Notes under the pieces: model-generated | What the model was told of the DNA's origin: nothing | The model's input: the letters and a program-made list of their open reading frames with translations, nothing else | The model's database searches: none | Shown here: piece after piece, positions 5,672 to 6,665 of the stretch | Numbering within the stretch: position 1 is the stretch's first letter | Layout: each line of letters starts with the position of its first letter | Program-made: the position numbers and the translations under genes | NCBI GenBank assembly: GCA_900752475.1 | Contig: CAADVJ010000020.1 | Location: forward strand, 1 to 6,665 | DNA: 6,665 bases | Source: an uncultured Collinsella sp. | Lineage (GTDB): Bacteria; Actinomycetota; Coriobacteriia; Coriobacteriales; Coriobacteriaceae | Direction: 5' to 3'

Positions 5672-6665
5672 GTGCTCGCACCCCATATTTCCGTCGTCAA
5701 CCTCGGATGCCGTGTCAACCGGGTTGAGTCCGACCGTATCACTGCTGATCTTATGCGCTTGGGTTTTGCAATGGTGGAGCCTCAGGATGCAGAACTGATC
5801 GTCATCAATACCTGTGCCGTGACGGGGGAGGCCGAGGCCAAGACCCGCAAGGCCGTCCGTCACGCCCTGGCCTATTCGGGCGAGCCTTACGTGGTCGTAA
5901 CCGGCTGCGTCGTTAACCTGCATCCCGAGGAGCTGCTGGAGCTCTCCGATCGCGTGATCGCCGAACCGTCCAAGATTGACGTCGCCGAGCGCGTCTGTGA
6001 GGTGCTAGGTGTCGAATCCGATAGCGTGCCCGCCTGCAGCGATGGCGACGTGGTCGATGCGCTCGGTCGTTCGCGGCTGGGCGTGAAGATCCAGGATGGC
6101 TGCAACCACCGCTGCACTTATTGCATTGTGTGGAAGGCCCGCGGCCCCGAGCGTTCCGTGCCCGTCGAGTCCGTGCTCGAACAGGTGCGCGAAGCGCAGG
6201 AGGCCGGCGTGCCCGAGGGCGTGCTGACCGGCGTGAATCTGGGTGCCTATGACGGCAAGAGCGCGACCGACGAACATGTCGAGATCGATGAGCTGCTCCA
6301 GGCCATCATGGAGCGCACCGAGATCGCCCACGTGCGCATCTCCTCGGTGGAACCCATGGATATTTCCGAGCGCCTGCTCAAGGTGATGGCTCGCTATCCG
6401 AAGCGTATCGCGCCGTTTTTGCACCTGCCCGTGCAGTCTGGCTGCACGGCGACGCTGCATCGCATGGGTCGTCCCTATGGGGCCGGGGCCTTCGGGGATA
6501 CGGTGCGCATGATTCGCGCCACCCTGCCGCAGGCGTCTCTTTCGTGCGATGTCATCGTCGGCTTCCCCGGCGAGACGGACGAGGAGTTCGAGGAGTCGCT
6601 GGCGCTGTGCCGTCGCGTGGGCTTTTCGCGCATGCACGTGTTCCGCTATAGCAAGCGCCCCGGCA
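5672..6665 (+). CDS. mtaB: tRNA (N6-threonylcarbamoyladenosine(37)-C2)-methylthiotransferase MtaB-like, 3' truncated by window
   Basis: The first 331 codons of a MiaB/RimO/MtaB-family radical SAM methylthiotransferase are present; the rest, including the expected C-terminal TRAM domain, lies beyond the right edge (family about 430-450 aa). Seen: the N-terminal UPF0004 domain with its three auxiliary-cluster cysteines Cys13 (LGCRVN), Cys48 (NTCAVT) and Cys79 (TGC); the radical SAM ligands Cys144, Cys148 and Cys151 in QDGCNHRCTYC; ARGPERS (156-162) just after the cluster; VLTGVNLGAY (184-193); HLPVQSGC (251-258); and VGFPGETDEEF (296-306). The NTC(A/T)VT and KIQ(D/E)GCN wording and the place directly after dnaJ favour MtaB over MiaB or RimO. 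MtaB converts t6A37 to ms2t6A37 in ANN-decoding tRNAs. Subfamily assignment is an inference from motifs and synteny. The frame is open to the window edge. Confidence 0.88.
   Translation, partial: MLAPHISVVNLGCRVNRVESDRITADLMRLGFAMVEPQDAELIVINTCAVTGEAEAKTRKAVRHALAYSGEPYVVVTGCVVNLHPEELLELSDRVIAEPSKIDVAERVCEVLGVESDSVPACSDGDVVDALGRSRLGVKIQDGCNHRCTYCIVWKARGPERSVPVESVLEQVREAQEAGVPEGVLTGVNLGAYDGKSATDEHVEIDELLQAIMERTEIAHVRISSVEPMDISERLLKVMARYPKRIAPFLHLPVQSGCTATLHRMGRPYGAGAFGDTVRMIRATLPQASLSCDVIVGFPGETDEEFEESLALCRRVGFSRMHVFRYSKRPG

Noticed and set aside
4592..5923. A 443-codon open frame on the - strand covering all of dnaJ
   Set aside because: Similar long antisense frames lie opposite every gene here (for example 46-1014, 2032-3150, 3824-4480 and 6005-6637). 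They arise because TTA, CTA and TCA codons are rare in these GC-rich genes, so the opposite strand has few stops. The product has no recognisable domain, and the + strand genes have clear families.

Overview
The window is a compact, high-GC (roughly 60% by eye) bacterial chromosomal segment. All six genes lie on the + strand, and GTG starts are frequent. Gene order and sequence style fit a Coriobacteriia-type actinobacterium such as Collinsella. That placement is an inference from gene content and recalled family sequences, not from a search. No mobile element, RNA gene, CRISPR array or horizontal-transfer signature was seen.

Layout: (1) The C-terminal half of lepA (elongation factor 4) runs in from the left edge. 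(2) A tRNA-dihydrouridine synthase of the DusB type starts 4 nt after it. (3) hemW, the radical-SAM-like heme chaperone, starts 2 nt after dus, so these three look like one tightly coupled unit. (4) A short gap holds a weak promoter candidate and a strong Shine-Dalgarno. It is followed by an unusual DnaJ-family protein with J domain, Gly/Phe region, complete four-motif zinc finger and CTD-I. Its CTD-II and dimerisation segment are replaced by about three hydrophobic, membrane-spanning stretches. (5) A second gap of about 80 nt precedes a canonical full-length dnaJ. (6) Nine bases later begins a MiaB-like methylthiotransferase, most like MtaB (ms2t6A37 formation), which runs off the right edge.

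How the genes work together: the backbone lepA-hemW-dnaJ-mtaB resembles the Bacillus lepA-hemW-hrcA-grpE-dnaK-dnaJ-prmA-rsmE-mtaB cluster. Here hrcA, grpE, dnaK, prmA and rsmE are absent from the corresponding positions, and a dus gene and a second DnaJ are present. Translation quality and tRNA modification (lepA, dus, mtaB) therefore sit with protein folding (two DnaJs) and heme handling (hemW). The most interesting item is the apparently membrane-anchored class I DnaJ next to the soluble one. It could recruit DnaK to the cytoplasmic membrane while the soluble paralogue serves the cytosol; that role is inference.
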